Counted from the stretch's first letter, positions 42,957-51,806 are shown. The stretch: 64,000 nucleotides of DNA from an uncultured Erythrobacter sp. (GCA_947495695.1 CANLZP010000001.1:641069-705068), one strand, 5' to 3'. Numbers and translations: made by a program. The notes: a model not told the origin generated them from the sequence alone.

Positions 42957-43658
42957 ATGCGTGAGATTGTTTTTGACACTGAAACCACCGGACTTGACCC
43001 GAAAACGGGTGATAGGATGGTGGAAATGGGTTGTGTGGAAATGGTCAACCGGGTTGCGACCGGCAACACCTATCACGCCTATTACAATCCCGAACGCGAC
43101 ATGCCGGCCGGCGCTGAGGCAGTCCACGGACTGTCCATTTCCTTTCTGTCGGACAAACCCTTGTTCAAGCACATTGCGAGTGAATTCCTCGATTTTATCG
43201 GGGATGCACCTCTGATCGCGCACAATGCCGGCTTTGATTTCGGCTTTTTGAACAATGAACTGGCCTTGGCTGGGATGGAGCCTGTTTCACTGGAGCGGAT
43301 GATCGACACTGTGGCTTTGGCGCGAAAACGTCACCCTGGTGCGAAACTGTCGCTTGATGCCTTATGCAGCCGCTATGGCATTGATCGCAGCCACCGCGTC
43401 AAACACGGCGCGCTGCTGGATGCTGAATTGCTGGCGCAGGTTTATGTGGAGCTGACCGGTGGACGGCAGATTGGCTTGGAACTGGCAGCCCAAGCTTCGC
43501 AGGTCGAACAGGTCCAACCGGATCAAAAGACACAAAAGATATTTGGGCGTGCTGATGGTGAACGGCGTGAACCTCGCCCCCACGCAGCGAGCGAAGCTGA
43601 ATTGGCGCGACATAAGGAATTTCTCGGGGAGGTCGATAATCCACTCTGGATGAATTGA
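42957..43658 (+). CDS. dnaQ: DNA polymerase III epsilon subunit (3'-5' proofreading exonuclease)
   Basis: Proofreading exonuclease of the replicase. From MREIVFDTETTGLDPK the protein is 233 residues; the frame starting at a TTG upstream adds no conserved sequence. ExoI FDTETTGLDP, ExoII HNAGFDFGFLNNEL and ExoIII HGALLDAELLAQVYVELTGG hold the Asp/Glu metal ligands, with His near the third as in DEDDh exonucleases. The C-terminal region after about 180 binds the polymerase and is poorly conserved. It lies close to the candidate origin. Confidence 0.95.
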   Translation: MREIVFDTETTGLDPKTGDRMVEMGCVEMVNRVATGNTYHAYYNPERDMPAGAEAVHGLSISFLSDKPLFKHIASEFLDFIGDAPLIAHNAGFDFGFLNNELALAGMEPVSLERMIDTVALARKRHPGAKLSLDALCSRYGIDRSHRVKHGALLDAELLAQVYVELTGGRQIGLELAAQASQVEQVQPDQKTQKIFGRADGERREPRPHAASEAELARHKEFLGEVDNPLWMN

Positions 43659-43708
43659 TGCAAAACCTCCGCACTGGTGTTGATAGAAAAGAAGGAGCTT
43701 AGGCGACC

Positions 43709-44272
43709 ATGGATATACGCGTTTCAGGACACCAGATGGCCACAGGCGACGCGCTGCGAGAGCATGTCGATGATCGATTGGGTGGGATCGTTGACAAATA
43801 CTTTGATCGCGCGATTTCCTCGCATGTGACCTTTGGCAAGGCACCGGCTGGTGCGTTCAGCTGCGATATTGTCACCCATGTGATGCAAGGCCTGATCCTG
43901 AAGGCGCGGGGCGAAGCGCATGATGCGCACACCGCGCTTGATGCGGCCGCCGCCAAGATCGATACGCAATTGCGCCGCTACAAACGACGGCTGCATGACC
44001 GCCATTCGCAAATGAGCCATGCGCAAAAGGAAGAAGAGGCAGCCTATGTCATCTTCGCTGCTGACGAACCTGAAGAAGAGGTTGTTGCAGATGCGCCGCC
44101 AATCATTGCGGAAACCAAAACATTCATCCCGGAAAGTTCGGTCGCAGATGCGGTCATGATGTTGGACTTGCGCGATACGCCAGCACTCTTTTTCAAAAAT
44201 GGTAGCACCGGACGCCATAATATGGTTTATCGCCGCTCAGATGGGTCGATCGGTTGGGTCGAGCCACGCTAA
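43709..44272 (+). CDS. hpf: Ribosome hibernation promoting factor (long HPF)
   Basis: Binds the 30S subunit decoding centre and promotes 100S dimers in stationary phase. 187 residues: N-terminal domain with MDIRVSGHQMATGDALREHVDDRLGGIVDKYFDRAI and IDTQLRRYKRRLHDRH; the C-terminal dimerisation domain ADAVMMLDLRDTPALFFKNGSTGRHNMVYRRSDGSIGWVEP marks the long form. It is followed by a hairpin-forming region and by ptsN, the common rpoN-hpf-ptsN order; rpoN is not visible here. Confidence 0.94.
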   Translation: MDIRVSGHQMATGDALREHVDDRLGGIVDKYFDRAISSHVTFGKAPAGAFSCDIVTHVMQGLILKARGEAHDAHTALDAAAAKIDTQLRRYKRRLHDRHSQMSHAQKEEEAAYVIFAADEPEEEVVADAPPIIAETKTFIPESSVADAVMMLDLRDTPALFFKNGSTGRHNMVYRRSDGSIGWVEPR

Positions 44273-44316
44273 AACCACCACAGAACCTCACCTTGATAGG
44301 TGTGGATAGGTGGTTT
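44272..44316 (+). terminator. Hairpin candidate after hpf
   Basis: AAACCACC (44272-44279) pairs perfectly with GGTGGTTT (44309-44316), with an inner imperfect stem CCTCACCT/AGGTGTGG. It starts at the hpf stop codon. A full T-run is absent after the stem, so it is only a candidate. Confidence 0.4.
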
Positions 44317-44409
44317 CTCGGCTGCGCAGTCCTTATTCTGGCCTCAAGGCCATGGGATATTCGCGCGGTATAAACGACGAAGCACAATAGGTATCAAAGC
44401 ACTTTTGTT

Positions 44410-44871
44410 ATGAACGTGAATTTCAAATTGCTCCCGGAAGCGGTGGCTTCGGTGCGTCCTGCGGACAAGCACGAAACATTGGCCTGTGTCGCACAGGCCT
44501 TTGCCAATGTTTATGGAGTTGACGAGTTTGAGACGCTTGATGGATTGGAAGAGCGCGAGAATTTGGGTTCAACCGGTTTTGGGCGTGGTGTTGCGATCCC
44601 ACATGCCCGCTCAACCCACGTGAATAGGCCGACTGTGGTCTTGTTGCGACTGGAAACGCCGGTGGATTTTGATGCAGCTGATGGAATGCCCGTGGACATC
44701 GTGTTTGGCATGCTTTCACCTGAAAAAGCGGGTGTGACCCACCTCCATGCGCTTGCAGCAATCTCGCGACTTGTGCGCGATGATGCAGTTCATACAGCTC
44801 TAAGCGAAACTTCTGATCCAGAAGTGCTTTTTGCATTGCTCAGCAACAAGCTTGAACATGATGCCGCCTGA
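44410..44871 (+). CDS. ptsN: PTS IIA-like nitrogen regulatory protein PtsN
   Basis: Phosphocarrier of the nitrogen PTS, EIIA-Ntr, regulating metabolism and ion transport through its phosphorylation state. In 153 residues the active-site histidine is H65 in GVAIPHARST, and LGSTGFGRG precedes it. VDIVFGMLSPEKAGVTHLHALAAISRLVRD follows. The 3' end overlaps the thioesterase start. No PTS EI-Ntr or NPr gene is in the window. Confidence 0.93.
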   Translation: MNVNFKLLPEAVASVRPADKHETLACVAQAFANVYGVDEFETLDGLEERENLGSTGFGRGVAIPHARSTHVNRPTVVLLRLETPVDFDAADGMPVDIVFGMLSPEKAGVTHLHALAAISRLVRDDAVHTALSETSDPEVLFALLSNKLEHDAA

Positions 44872-45334
44872 TCAACAGGACCAAGGCGGTGCAGAGCGAC
44901 ATTATCGGGCGCTCGAACAGCTTTATGCGTCTGCACCGATCAACCAGAAGTTCAGCTCTCAACTTCTGATTGAGGGTGAAGGGCGCTGCTCGCTCACATT
45001 CCAGATCGATGAATCCTCGTACCACGCTGCTGGCGCAGCCCATGGTACGATCTATTTCAAAATGCTCGACGATGCCGCCTTTTATGCGGCCAACACTCTG
45101 GCGACGGACCGATTCCTGCTCACCACCAGCTTCAATCTGCACTTCACCAAGCCTGTCCGGGCAGGCGAAGTGACGGCGGAGGGCCGATGGATTAGCGGTA
45201 AGCGGCGCGTGTTTGTGGCGGAAAGTCGGCTGATTGACGCTGAAGGCGATGAAATTGGTCGCGGTACTGGCACATTCATGCGCTCGCGGATCGCCCTGTC
45301 CAGCCTGGATGGCTATATCAAGGGCCGCGGTTAA
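44858..45334 (+). CDS. PaaI-family thioesterase (hotdog fold)
   Basis: Hotdog-fold acyl-CoA thioesterase-like protein of 158 residues from the first of two adjacent ATG codons (44858, 44861). Both overlap the ptsN end by 11-14 bases. AHGTIYFKMLDDAAFYAAN is the signature with the catalytic Asp/Glu-like residues, followed by FNLHFTKPVRAGEVTAEGRWISGKRRVFVAESRLID. Substrate unknown. Confidence 0.87.
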   Translation: MMPPDQQDQGGAERHYRALEQLYASAPINQKFSSQLLIEGEGRCSLTFQIDESSYHAAGAAHGTIYFKMLDDAAFYAANTLATDRFLLTTSFNLHFTKPVRAGEVTAEGRWISGKRRVFVAESRLIDAEGDEIGRGTGTFMRSRIALSSLDGYIKGRG

Positions 45335-45335
45335 C

Positions 45336-45674
45336 ATGGAAGATGCGCGACTGCCCGCCCATTTGGAGGTGGCAGGCCTCATTCGCTCGGTTCAGGCTGC
45401 GGGGGGTTTTGCGACGGTCTTGAAACGGGGTGAACGCGATGCAGGAACCGTGCTCATCTTAACTATGTATCGTGGTAAAAACGCAGTACTTTTCGAAAGA
45501 ATGCCTCAACTGGACGGCACACGACCATATATTGCTGCAAAGCGGGAAAATCCTGAAAAACCATCGGAAATTGGCGAATACATCGAAAAACGTCACCGCC
45601 AAGACCCCGATTTATGGGTGATTGAGGTAGACGTCGCGGATGCAGAACGGTTCATCGTATCTAGGCCGCGTTAA
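45336..45674 (+). CDS. DUF1491 family protein
   Basis: 112-residue protein, MEDARLPAHLEVAGLIRSVQAAGGFATVLKRGERDAG, then TVLILTMYRGKNAVLFERMPQLDGTRPY, typical of DUF1491 in alphaproteobacteria. Ends WVIEVDVADAERFIVSRPR. Function unknown. It follows the thioesterase stop by 1 base. The 200-base gap that follows shows no gene or obvious RNA. Confidence 0.82.
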   Translation: MEDARLPAHLEVAGLIRSVQAAGGFATVLKRGERDAGTVLILTMYRGKNAVLFERMPQLDGTRPYIAAKRENPEKPSEIGEYIEKRHRQDPDLWVIEVDVADAERFIVSRPR

Positions 45675-45874
45675 CTTGACCCTGAGCTGGATATGACTAC
45701 CTGACCGCCAGCTTCCAAGTGCGCAGGCGGCTCAGATTGACAATACGGTCATCGAGTTAGCACGCAGACGGGGGGCGGCCGGCAGGCCATAAAAACCGGA
45801 CCCACAAAAATACGATTACGCAATCAGGTCCAAGCCTGCGTCTGAGCTCGTCCACCGCTCAAAGTGACGGATAA

Positions 45875-46537
45875 ATGAGTCGTAAGACCCATACATTAAG
45901 TGCCGCAGCTATTGTGGCCGCATTAGGATTGACCTTTGCCTCCGCCGATATTTCCGGCGCGATCGCACAGGATTCCGAAATTGAATCTAATCAAACAATC
46001 GCCGCCGAAGATCCCTCGGTAGAGCCTGTATTCATCGCAGAAGAAGTTGTTCAGCCTTTGGCGGACCCTTCGGCTGAGGATGAAGCAAACGCTGATTCCC
46101 TGGTTGCAAAACCTAAGGCTGGCTCATTGCGCCAACTCGTTTCTATGACTGATAAGGATTACACCCTGTCGGAAGAAATGCAGTGCCTTGCCGGTGCAGT
46201 CTATTTTGAGTCGCGGGGCGAGCCGCTCGCCGGACAATTGGCTGTGGCGCAAGTCGTCATCAACCGTGCCGAATCGCCACGTTTCCCATCAAGCTATTGC
46301 GGTGTTGTTTATCAACGGGCGCAGTTTTCCTTTGTGAAAGGTGGCCAGATGCCGCGCATTCGCATCGGATCAAATGCTTGGTCACGGGCCAAAGCAATCG
46401 CCCGGATCGCGCATGAAGGCCATTGGGACAGCGAAGCGCAAGATTCGCTCTACTTCCATGCCAATTATGTGCGCCCAAGCTGGAGCCGTAAGAAAACGCA
46501 CCGTGCGACAATCGACACGCATATCTTCTATCGTTGA
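45875..46537 (+). CDS. SleB-like cell wall hydrolase
   Basis: Periplasmic cell-wall hydrolase of the Hydrolase_2/SleB family. 220 residues: an N-terminal signal peptide (AAAIVAALGLTFASA), an acidic linker, then the catalytic domain MQCLAGAVYFESRGEPLAGQLAVAQVVINRAESPRFP and CGVVYQRAQFSFV. The glutamate in YFESRGE is the likely catalytic residue. Ends at a strong terminator. May help remodel peptidoglycan; target bond unknown. Confidence 0.88.
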   Translation: MSRKTHTLSAAAIVAALGLTFASADISGAIAQDSEIESNQTIAAEDPSVEPVFIAEEVVQPLADPSAEDEANADSLVAKPKAGSLRQLVSMTDKDYTLSEEMQCLAGAVYFESRGEPLAGQLAVAQVVINRAESPRFPSSYCGVVYQRAQFSFVKGGQMPRIRIGSNAWSRAKAIARIAHEGHWDSEAQDSLYFHANYVRPSWSRKKTHRATIDTHIFYR

Positions 46538-46560
46538 TAAGCTGAGCTTAGAATTTGTAA

Positions 46561-46598
46561 AAAAGGCCTCTCGTCGCTGTTGCGGCGGGGGGCCTTTT
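46561..46598. terminator. Bidirectional Rho-independent terminator
   Basis: AAAAGGCCTCTCGTCGC and GCGGCGGGGGGCCTTTT form a 17-bp stem on the plus-strand RNA using several G-U pairs, with a TGTT loop. It lies between the converging SleB-like and xth genes. Confidence 0.85.
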
Positions 46599-46624
46599 CA
46601 CATGAGCGCTATGCCGCACTCTGG

Positions 46625-47422
46625 CTAGTCGGCCAGGTGGCACCAAACGGGCGCATGATCGCTGGCCTTCTCGCGACCGCGATGCTCACGATCTACACCT
46701 ACGCTGTCTAGGCGGTCAGCCAGTTCTGGTGAGAGCAGCAGGTGATCGATTCGGAAACCGTGGTCGCGCTGCCAGGCGCCGCGCTGGTAATCCCAATAGG
46801 TCCACAATCCGCCGCGGGGATTCAACGTGCGCACCGCATCGGTCCAGCCATCGGCCAGCAAGCGACCATAGGCGGCGCGCGATTCGGGCTGCATCAAAGC
46901 ATCCGAAGCCATGGCCTTGGTGGCCCAGACATCGTCGTCTTCCGGAATGACATTGTAATCACCGACAACCGCGCAGGGCACTTCCTCAGCCCAGATCTGA
47001 CCCATGCGGTCGCGCAATTTCTCCATCCAGGCGATTTTATAATCGAACTTTGGTCCGGGCAGAGGGTTGCCGTTGGGCAAATAGATGCAGACAATCCTCA
47101 CGCCGTTTACATCGGCTTCAAGATAACGCGCCTGCTCATCGGTGGAATCGCCTGGCCCTGGAATCCCTAATCCACGCTGGATTTCTTGCGGACCATCGGG
47201 GCAGGCTTCGTTATCGGTCAATATGGCCACGCCGTTGAAACTTTTTTGGCCGTGCCAGATGGCTGAATACCCGATCTCTTCGAATTCGGATGCGGGAAAG
47301 CCGTCATCCTGACTCTTTATTTCTTGCAAGCAAGCGACCGTTGGCCGTGTCTCGACCAGCCATTCCTTCAGCCGCGGCAGGCGCGCCTTGATTCCGTTGA
47401 TGTTGTATGTGGCGATCTTCAT
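46625..47422 (-). CDS. xth: Exodeoxyribonuclease III (AP endonuclease)
   Basis: Base-excision repair enzyme that cuts at abasic sites and has 3'-5' exonuclease activity. 265 residues, with NINGIKARLPRLKEWL, QEIKSQDD, GDYNVIPEDDDVW, LWTYWDYQRGAWQRDHGFRIDHLLLSP and SDHAPVWCHL carrying the metal and catalytic residues. It is transcribed away from erpA and towards the terminator at 46561-46598. Confidence 0.95.
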   Translation of the reverse strand: MKIATYNINGIKARLPRLKEWLVETRPTVACLQEIKSQDDGFPASEFEEIGYSAIWHGQKSFNGVAILTDNEACPDGPQEIQRGLGIPGPGDSTDEQARYLEADVNGVRIVCIYLPNGNPLPGPKFDYKIAWMEKLRDRMGQIWAEEVPCAVVGDYNVIPEDDDVWATKAMASDALMQPESRAAYGRLLADGWTDAVRTLNPRGGLWTYWDYQRGAWQRDHGFRIDHLLLSPELADRLDSVGVDREHRGREKASDHAPVWCHLAD

Positions 47423-47459
47423 GCGACTCTACTGCCGCAAGATAGTCGCCGGGTCTAAT

Positions 47460-47786
47460 TTAAATACCGAAACTTGACCCGCATCCACAGCCTGCTGCTG
47501 CATTGGGGTTTTCAACCCGGAATGCCGCACCGCCCAGGGATTCGACAAAATCGACCACGCTGCCGCTTACCAAATCGAGGCTAATGGGATCGACCACCAG
47601 GGTAACGCCGTCGGTTTCGCTGACCAAATCATCGCTTTCGGCGCCTTCGGACAGGTCAAACTTATATTGAAAGCCCGAACAGCCCCCACCTTCGACAGAC
47701 AATCGCAAGACGGCTGGCTTTGCCTGTTTCTCGGCAATCCATGCAACGCGCTTGGCTGCGGCAGGAGTGAGGGTAAGCGATGACAT
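47460..47786 (-). CDS. erpA: A-type iron-sulfur cluster carrier protein ErpA
   Basis: HesB/A-type carrier that delivers Fe-S clusters to target enzymes. The 108 residues contain the three conserved cysteines C36, C100 and C102 (GGGCSGFQY and GCGCGSSF). It sits 37 bases upstream of xth on the same strand. The other isc/suf genes are not in the window. Confidence 0.92.
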   Translation of the reverse strand: MSSLTLTPAAAKRVAWIAEKQAKPAVLRLSVEGGGCSGFQYKFDLSEGAESDDLVSETDGVTLVVDPISLDLVSGSVVDFVESLGGAAFRVENPNAAAGCGCGSSFGI

Positions 47787-47845
47787 GACGCTAACTTAGG
47801 TGTTCCTTGCCCCAACGGCAAGCTGATCCGGTGCAACCCAAGCGG

Positions 47846-48277
47846 TCAGGCGGTCTGAATATAGGTCCTGATCGCCTCAGCTTCACGCTCCACTTCATCA
47901 ATCCGGCTCTTCACCAGATCGCCAATGGAGATGAAGGCCTTCAGGGCGCCATTCTCAATCACGGGCAAGTGGCGGATGCGGCGGCGTGTCATCAGGCTCA
48001 AGGCCTCGTCTACCCGGGTGGAGGGATCAACAGTTATGGGCGTATCGGTCATAATGTCGCCTACCGTGCGCGACAAACAGGTCTCGCCTTCCTCGGCCAG
48101 ACGGTACAACACGTCTCTTTCCGAGAATATTCCGGCCAGCATACCGTCACGCATCACTGGCAGAGCACCAATTCGCTTGTTAGCGAGCAATTGAACGGCC
48201 GTGCGTACGTCGGTTGTAACATCACATGTGATGATGTCGGTTCCGCTGCGGTTTGCGATGATATGCGCGACGTCCAT
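47846..48277 (-). CDS. Paired CBS-domain protein
   Basis: 143-residue protein made of two CBS motifs (TTDVRTAVQLLANKRIGALPVMRDGMLAGIFSERDV and DPSTRVDEALSLMTRRRIRHLPVIENGALKAFISIGDLVKSRI). CBS pairs usually bind adenine nucleotides and regulate a partner; none is obvious here. Start MDVAHIIANRSG has a GGGAG site; an ATG eight codons upstream is less likely. Confidence 0.87.
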   Translation of the reverse strand: MDVAHIIANRSGTDIITCDVTTDVRTAVQLLANKRIGALPVMRDGMLAGIFSERDVLYRLAEEGETCLSRTVGDIMTDTPITVDPSTRVDEALSLMTRRRIRHLPVIENGALKAFISIGDLVKSRIDEVEREAEAIRTYIQTA

Positions 48278-48385
48278 TTTGCCTATCTCCCGTTCTGACA
48301 TGCAAATATTGCCACTTTTGATGCAAAAATGCGAATCTTGTCGTGCAAATCCGGGATTGCATGTCATTTCGCCTCGGCGCATGGG

Positions 48386-48706
48386 ATGCAGATGGTTGGT
48401 AAATCACCTTTGGATGACCCCGAAAATGCAGCTTTCGCATGGGCCCGGTATCGGCGGCTTATGCGGCTCATGTTCGGTATTACCGTTGGCGTAGTGCTAA
48501 TTGCGCTGGCCCTGCTTTATAAGAGCGATGGCGCGATCTCGGTTCACTTTTACATTGCGGTGGCGCTGGGCATTGGCTTTTCGATGTTGCTGATGAGCGC
48601 GCTGATGGGCCTCGTTTTCCTATCGAACGGCACCGGCCACGATGCGTCGGTTGATAACAACCTTCCGCCGTTGGATGATGATCAGCAGAGCAAGGTTGAG
48701 CCTTAG
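48386..48706 (+). CDS. Small two-helix membrane protein of unknown function
   Basis: A 106-residue protein from [17 protein letters not shown] (an ATG two codons later at 48392 is also possible). It has two predicted membrane helices ([18 protein letters not shown] and [25 protein letters not shown]) and a soluble acidic tail [15 protein letters not shown] recognise no family. Its last bases overlap the convergent ferredoxin-like gene. Divergent from the CBS gene. Confidence 0.72.
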   Translation: MQMVGKSPLDDPENAAFAWARYRRLMRLMFGITVGVVLIALALLYKSDGAISVHFYIAVALGIGFSMLLMSALMGLVFLSNGTGHDASVDNNLPPLDDDQQSKVEP

Positions 48707-49101
48707 CCCAAGCGATATTCTTCAACCGGTGTGCCACCAATAAGGTGTTGCTGAATGATCTGCTCCAGCACTTCTTCATCGCAGGAATGATACCAAACCC
48801 GCTCGGGCCAAACCAGCGCCACCGGGCCTTGGGCGCAAACCTGTAGGCAATCCGCCTTGGTGCGCTGCATCCCTCCGCAACCAACACCAGCTGCATTGGG
48901 AGTGCCGGTCTTTTTGGGCCCAGTCAGACCCAATTCCTTCATCCGTCGCTTGAGATATTTCCACGAGCGTTCACCCTGCTCTCGCGTGCAGCATTTCTGC
49001 TTTTCACTCATTGCGCAGAGAAAAATGTGGCGCTCCAACTGATCACCACCATTGAAGGCAAGAGCCTCCTTGGCGACGTCAATTTTGGATGGCTTTTGCA
49101 T
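48703..49101 (-). CDS. (2Fe-2S) ferredoxin domain protein
   Basis: 132-residue thioredoxin-fold [2Fe-2S] ferredoxin-like protein. [35 protein letters not shown] and [22 protein letters not shown] hold the four-cysteine cluster pattern C-x8-C ... C-x3-C. Electron partner unknown. It lies 30 bases downstream of popZ on the same strand and its end touches the facing gene. Confidence 0.87.
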   Translation of the reverse strand: MQKPSKIDVAKEALAFNGGDQLERHIFLCAMSEKQKCCTREQGERSWKYLKRRMKELGLTGPKKTGTPNAAGVGCGGMQRTKADCLQVCAQGPVALVWPERVWYHSCDEEVLEQIIQQHLIGGTPVEEYRLG

Positions 49102-49131
49102 GAGTGGCAGATTGGTGTCGCCGAAGGGCCG

Positions 49132-49629
49132 TCAGCGCTTCTTGCCGGCGATGCGGGCGATCTCTTTCTGGACCATCGTTTCAACCATATTGGGCAAGTT
49201 TTTGTCGAGCCAATCGGCCAACATTGGGCGGAGCATATCGCGCACCATGCCCTCGAGCGAGGTTTCACCAGAACGTACGATCTGGGGCTGTGCGCCTGGC
49301 TCAGCCAACATGGCCAGAGCGGCAAAATTGTCGCGCATGGAACTGCGTACGGCGTCTTTGGTCAGTGGAGGCTCGATGTCTTCATCGTCCTGCTCATCAT
49401 CGATCTCGTCGTCTGAATAATTTTCCGGATTGCTGTCCAGATCTTCCTGGAATTCCATCTCGGCCAGATCCAGAATTTCTTCGGCACCTTCGACATCGGG
49501 CGCGGGCATCTCTTGCTCGGCGAGACGCTTGCGACGGGTTTCCATCGCGCCTTCTCGATTGTCACGGGCAATGACTTTCTTGATCGATTCGAGAATTTCC
49601 TCGACCGATGCTTCATTGCCTTGTGTCAT
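49132..49629 (-). CDS. popZ: Pole-organizing protein PopZ (DUF2497)
   Basis: Self-assembling polar scaffold that in Caulobacter anchors ParB-parS at the cell pole. Both conserved ends are present: N-terminal SVEEILESIKKVIARDN, and C-terminal EGMVRDMLRPMLADWLDKNLPNMVETMVQKEIARIAG, needed for oligomerisation. The middle is acidic and disordered (DSNPENYSDDEIDDEQDDEDIEPP), as in other PopZ proteins. 165 residues. Located 10 kb from the origin candidate and 17-20 kb from parS. TolC lies upstream on the same strand. Confidence 0.9.
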   Translation of the reverse strand: MTQGNEASVEEILESIKKVIARDNREGAMETRRKRLAEQEMPAPDVEGAEEILDLAEMEFQEDLDSNPENYSDDEIDDEQDDEDIEPPLTKDAVRSSMRDNFAALAMLAEPGAQPQIVRSGETSLEGMVRDMLRPMLADWLDKNLPNMVETMVQKEIARIAGKKR

Positions 49630-49704
49630 TGCAAAAACCCCTAAATCACGAACGTCCGAATCACGAACGACTGCGATCGCAGAATGCCAGCCTGACCAGT
49701 GACG

Positions 49705-51216
49705 TCAATCACTTACCGCGTCATTTGTGCTGGCTGGTGCGGCCAGGCCGGTGTCGCCAGAAATGTCGATCATTGCATTCGGTGCCGGAACGTCAGCTGT
49801 GCTGACAGATTTTGCCACGGGCTCTGGATCGCGTTGCCAATCGAAGATTTGGCCTCGAACTCGATCATAATTGACCTGAGGATCATACAGCACACCGCCG
49901 GTATCCAGATTGAGATCGCGCGCCTCGGCTCGCCCCATGGTGGCTAGAAGAGCAAAGCCGGCGACATAAGCATTGCGGCGTGATGTGACCAATTGCGCCC
50001 GGGCCGACAGCAATTCCTGCTCGGCATTCAACACGTCCAAAATTGACCGATTTCCGATCGAATTTTCTGCTCTTACGCCTTCAAGGCTGAGTTCTGCGGC
50101 AGCAACGGCGGCTTGCGAGCTTTCGATAACCGCGTTCGACGCCTGCCAGCTGGAATAGGAGGAGCGAACATTGTCGATCACCAGACGTTCGGTGGCGATG
50201 ACATTTTCCATTGCCGCCGTTTCGCGCGCGAAGGCCTGACGTTGCCGTGCAGCGGGCGCTCCACCTTGGAAAATCGGGATTGTTACCTGAACGCCAATAT
50301 TGGCAGTTCGCTCTGACTGAGTGAAGTCAGATGCGATGGGCCCGCCCAATGTTCCGTAGAAGTCAGTGTAATCATAATTGCCAAACAAACCGACGGTTGG
50401 CAGCCGGCCAGCACCGGCAGCTTCGCTGTCATATCCAGCTGCCTGCACGCGCTCTTTGGCGGCAACCAGATCCGGATTGTTTTCCAGCGCGATCACTACC
50501 GCTTCACCCACGGTTGCGGGAAGGCCTGGCAGGGGAGGGGGTGCCTCCAAATTTCCTGGCGCGTTGCCGACCAAACGAATGTAGTCTTCGCGCGCACCAA
50601 TCAGATTGGCCCGCGCGTTTTGCATGTCGCTTTGCGCCAAGGCTAGGCGCGATTCGGATTGAGCGATATCGGTGCGGGTCAAATCGCCGATTTCAAACCG
50701 GTCCCGCGTCGCCTCTAGATTGACGGTTAGGACGTCCACCTGATTTTGCGACAAAGCGACCAATGCCTCGGTCCGCAGCACATCCATATAGGCGGCGACA
50801 ACCTGGGCAAAAATGGAGCTTTCTGCACCCCTTAGCCCGGCTTGGCCGGCGGCCACACGCTCTTTGGCTGCTTTGATCGAATTGCGGATCGCTCCACCCG
50901 CATAAAGCGGCATGGTGAGATCGGGGCCAATGGTGATGGTGCGTTCTGGCGCGGTGAAACTATTGGCCGAGCGTTTGATAAATTCGATATGCGTACCAGC
51001 AACGCTGAGGTCCGGCAGACCGCTGGCTTTCGCAATCGGTACATCTTCATCAGTGGCGCGTTGTTCGGCCCGCGACGCTTCCAGCGAAGGGTTCGTCATA
51101 TATGCTTTGGCCAGAGCCTCGCGCAGGGTCTCGCCATGGGCCGGGGTGGTGGCCATTGCGCTGCAGCCAGCCATCACAGCCAGACAACACGTCCATCGCA
51201 ACCCGTTTTTCGGCAT
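49705..51216 (-). CDS. TolC family outer-membrane efflux/type I secretion channel
   Basis: 503-residue outer-membrane channel of the TolC family. A signal peptide with AVMAGCSAMATTPAHG precedes TLREALAKAYMTNPSLEASRAEQRATDEDVPIAKASGLPDLSV, the repeat pair of the barrel/helix unit. NRSILDVLNAEQELLSARAQLVTSRRNAYVAGFALLATMG is diagnostic. The C-terminal tail of about 60 residues is unconserved. The degenerate PCMT gene lies 2 bases upstream and is probably cotranscribed. Partner transporter not seen. Confidence 0.9.
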   Translation of the reverse strand: MPKNGLRWTCCLAVMAGCSAMATTPAHGETLREALAKAYMTNPSLEASRAEQRATDEDVPIAKASGLPDLSVAGTHIEFIKRSANSFTAPERTITIGPDLTMPLYAGGAIRNSIKAAKERVAAGQAGLRGAESSIFAQVVAAYMDVLRTEALVALSQNQVDVLTVNLEATRDRFEIGDLTRTDIAQSESRLALAQSDMQNARANLIGAREDYIRLVGNAPGNLEAPPPLPGLPATVGEAVVIALENNPDLVAAKERVQAAGYDSEAAGAGRLPTVGLFGNYDYTDFYGTLGGPIASDFTQSERTANIGVQVTIPIFQGGAPAARQRQAFARETAAMENVIATERLVIDNVRSSYSSWQASNAVIESSQAAVAAAELSLEGVRAENSIGNRSILDVLNAEQELLSARAQLVTSRRNAYVAGFALLATMGRAEARDLNLDTGGVLYDPQVNYDRVRGQIFDWQRDPEPVAKSVSTADVPAPNAMIDISGDTGLAAPASTNDAVSD

Positions 51217-51218
51217 TC

Positions 51219-51806
51219 TTAGAAGCTCCAGCTTTCCGGCTTGGCAAACATATCGAGCACCGGAATTCCAATTTCAGCGATCGGCTGCAAGGTAATGGTG
51301 CCTGCAACTTTCTTGCCCGATGCCAAACGGGTTACTCCGCGTTCAACCAGACCGGTCACGATCCGGCCACCTTCGGCAAGGCGTTTCTTCACCGTGGGGG
51401 ACAGTTCCTCCACGGCGCCATCAATTATGATCAGCGAATACGTCTTGCGGCCCGATGATGAGCCGGCGGCATCTTGCGCCGACATAGTCTCAACCGAAGC
51501 AACCAGAGGCCGGATAAGCTCGGCCAGGTAAGAAGCGCCATTTTCAACCACCAACACCGTATCGTCTGGGCTGGGAGCTGCCTCGCTCAGCATCTTGCCA
51601 TGAACCACTGGTGAGGGAAGAAAACGCCCTTCACCCAGCGGAATTGCACGATCCATATAGGCCAGAGGCTTTACCGCTTCGGGCACAAATTCCTCGCGCG
51701 GCACAGAATTCATGCGCGACAAGACATATTCTTCGTTGATGCCGCTGGTGCGCAGCTGGCTATCGATCATGGCTTTGCGGGCGATTGTCATATTGGTTTG
51801 GTTCAT
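51219..51806 (-). CDS. Degenerate protein-L-isoaspartate O-methyltransferase family protein
   Basis: Start at MNQTNMTIARKAMIDSQLR gives 195 residues. The N-terminal part (RKAMIDSQLRTSGINEEYVLSRMNSVPREEFVPEAVKPLAYMDRAIPLGEGRFLPSPVVHGKML) matches PCMT proteins. The SAM motif, normally VLDVGxGxGY, is replaced by VLVVENGASYLAEL, and the segment after it is shortened, so methyl transfer is doubtful. The C-terminal block SLIIIDGAVEELSPTVKKRLAEGGRIV is preserved. It lies 2 bases before tolC; a structural or regulatory role is an inference. Confidence 0.78.
   Translation of the reverse strand: MNQTNMTIARKAMIDSQLRTSGINEEYVLSRMNSVPREEFVPEAVKPLAYMDRAIPLGEGRFLPSPVVHGKMLSEAAPSPDDTVLVVENGASYLAELIRPLVASVETMSAQDAAGSSSGRKTYSLIIIDGAVEELSPTVKKRLAEGGRIVTGLVERGVTRLASGKKVAGTITLQPIAEIGIPVLDMFAKPESWSF

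Noticed and set aside
45675..45874. tRNA or small RNA gene in the 200-base gap after DUF1491
   Set aside because: No cloverleaf or terminator pattern could be made out by eye; nothing supportable.
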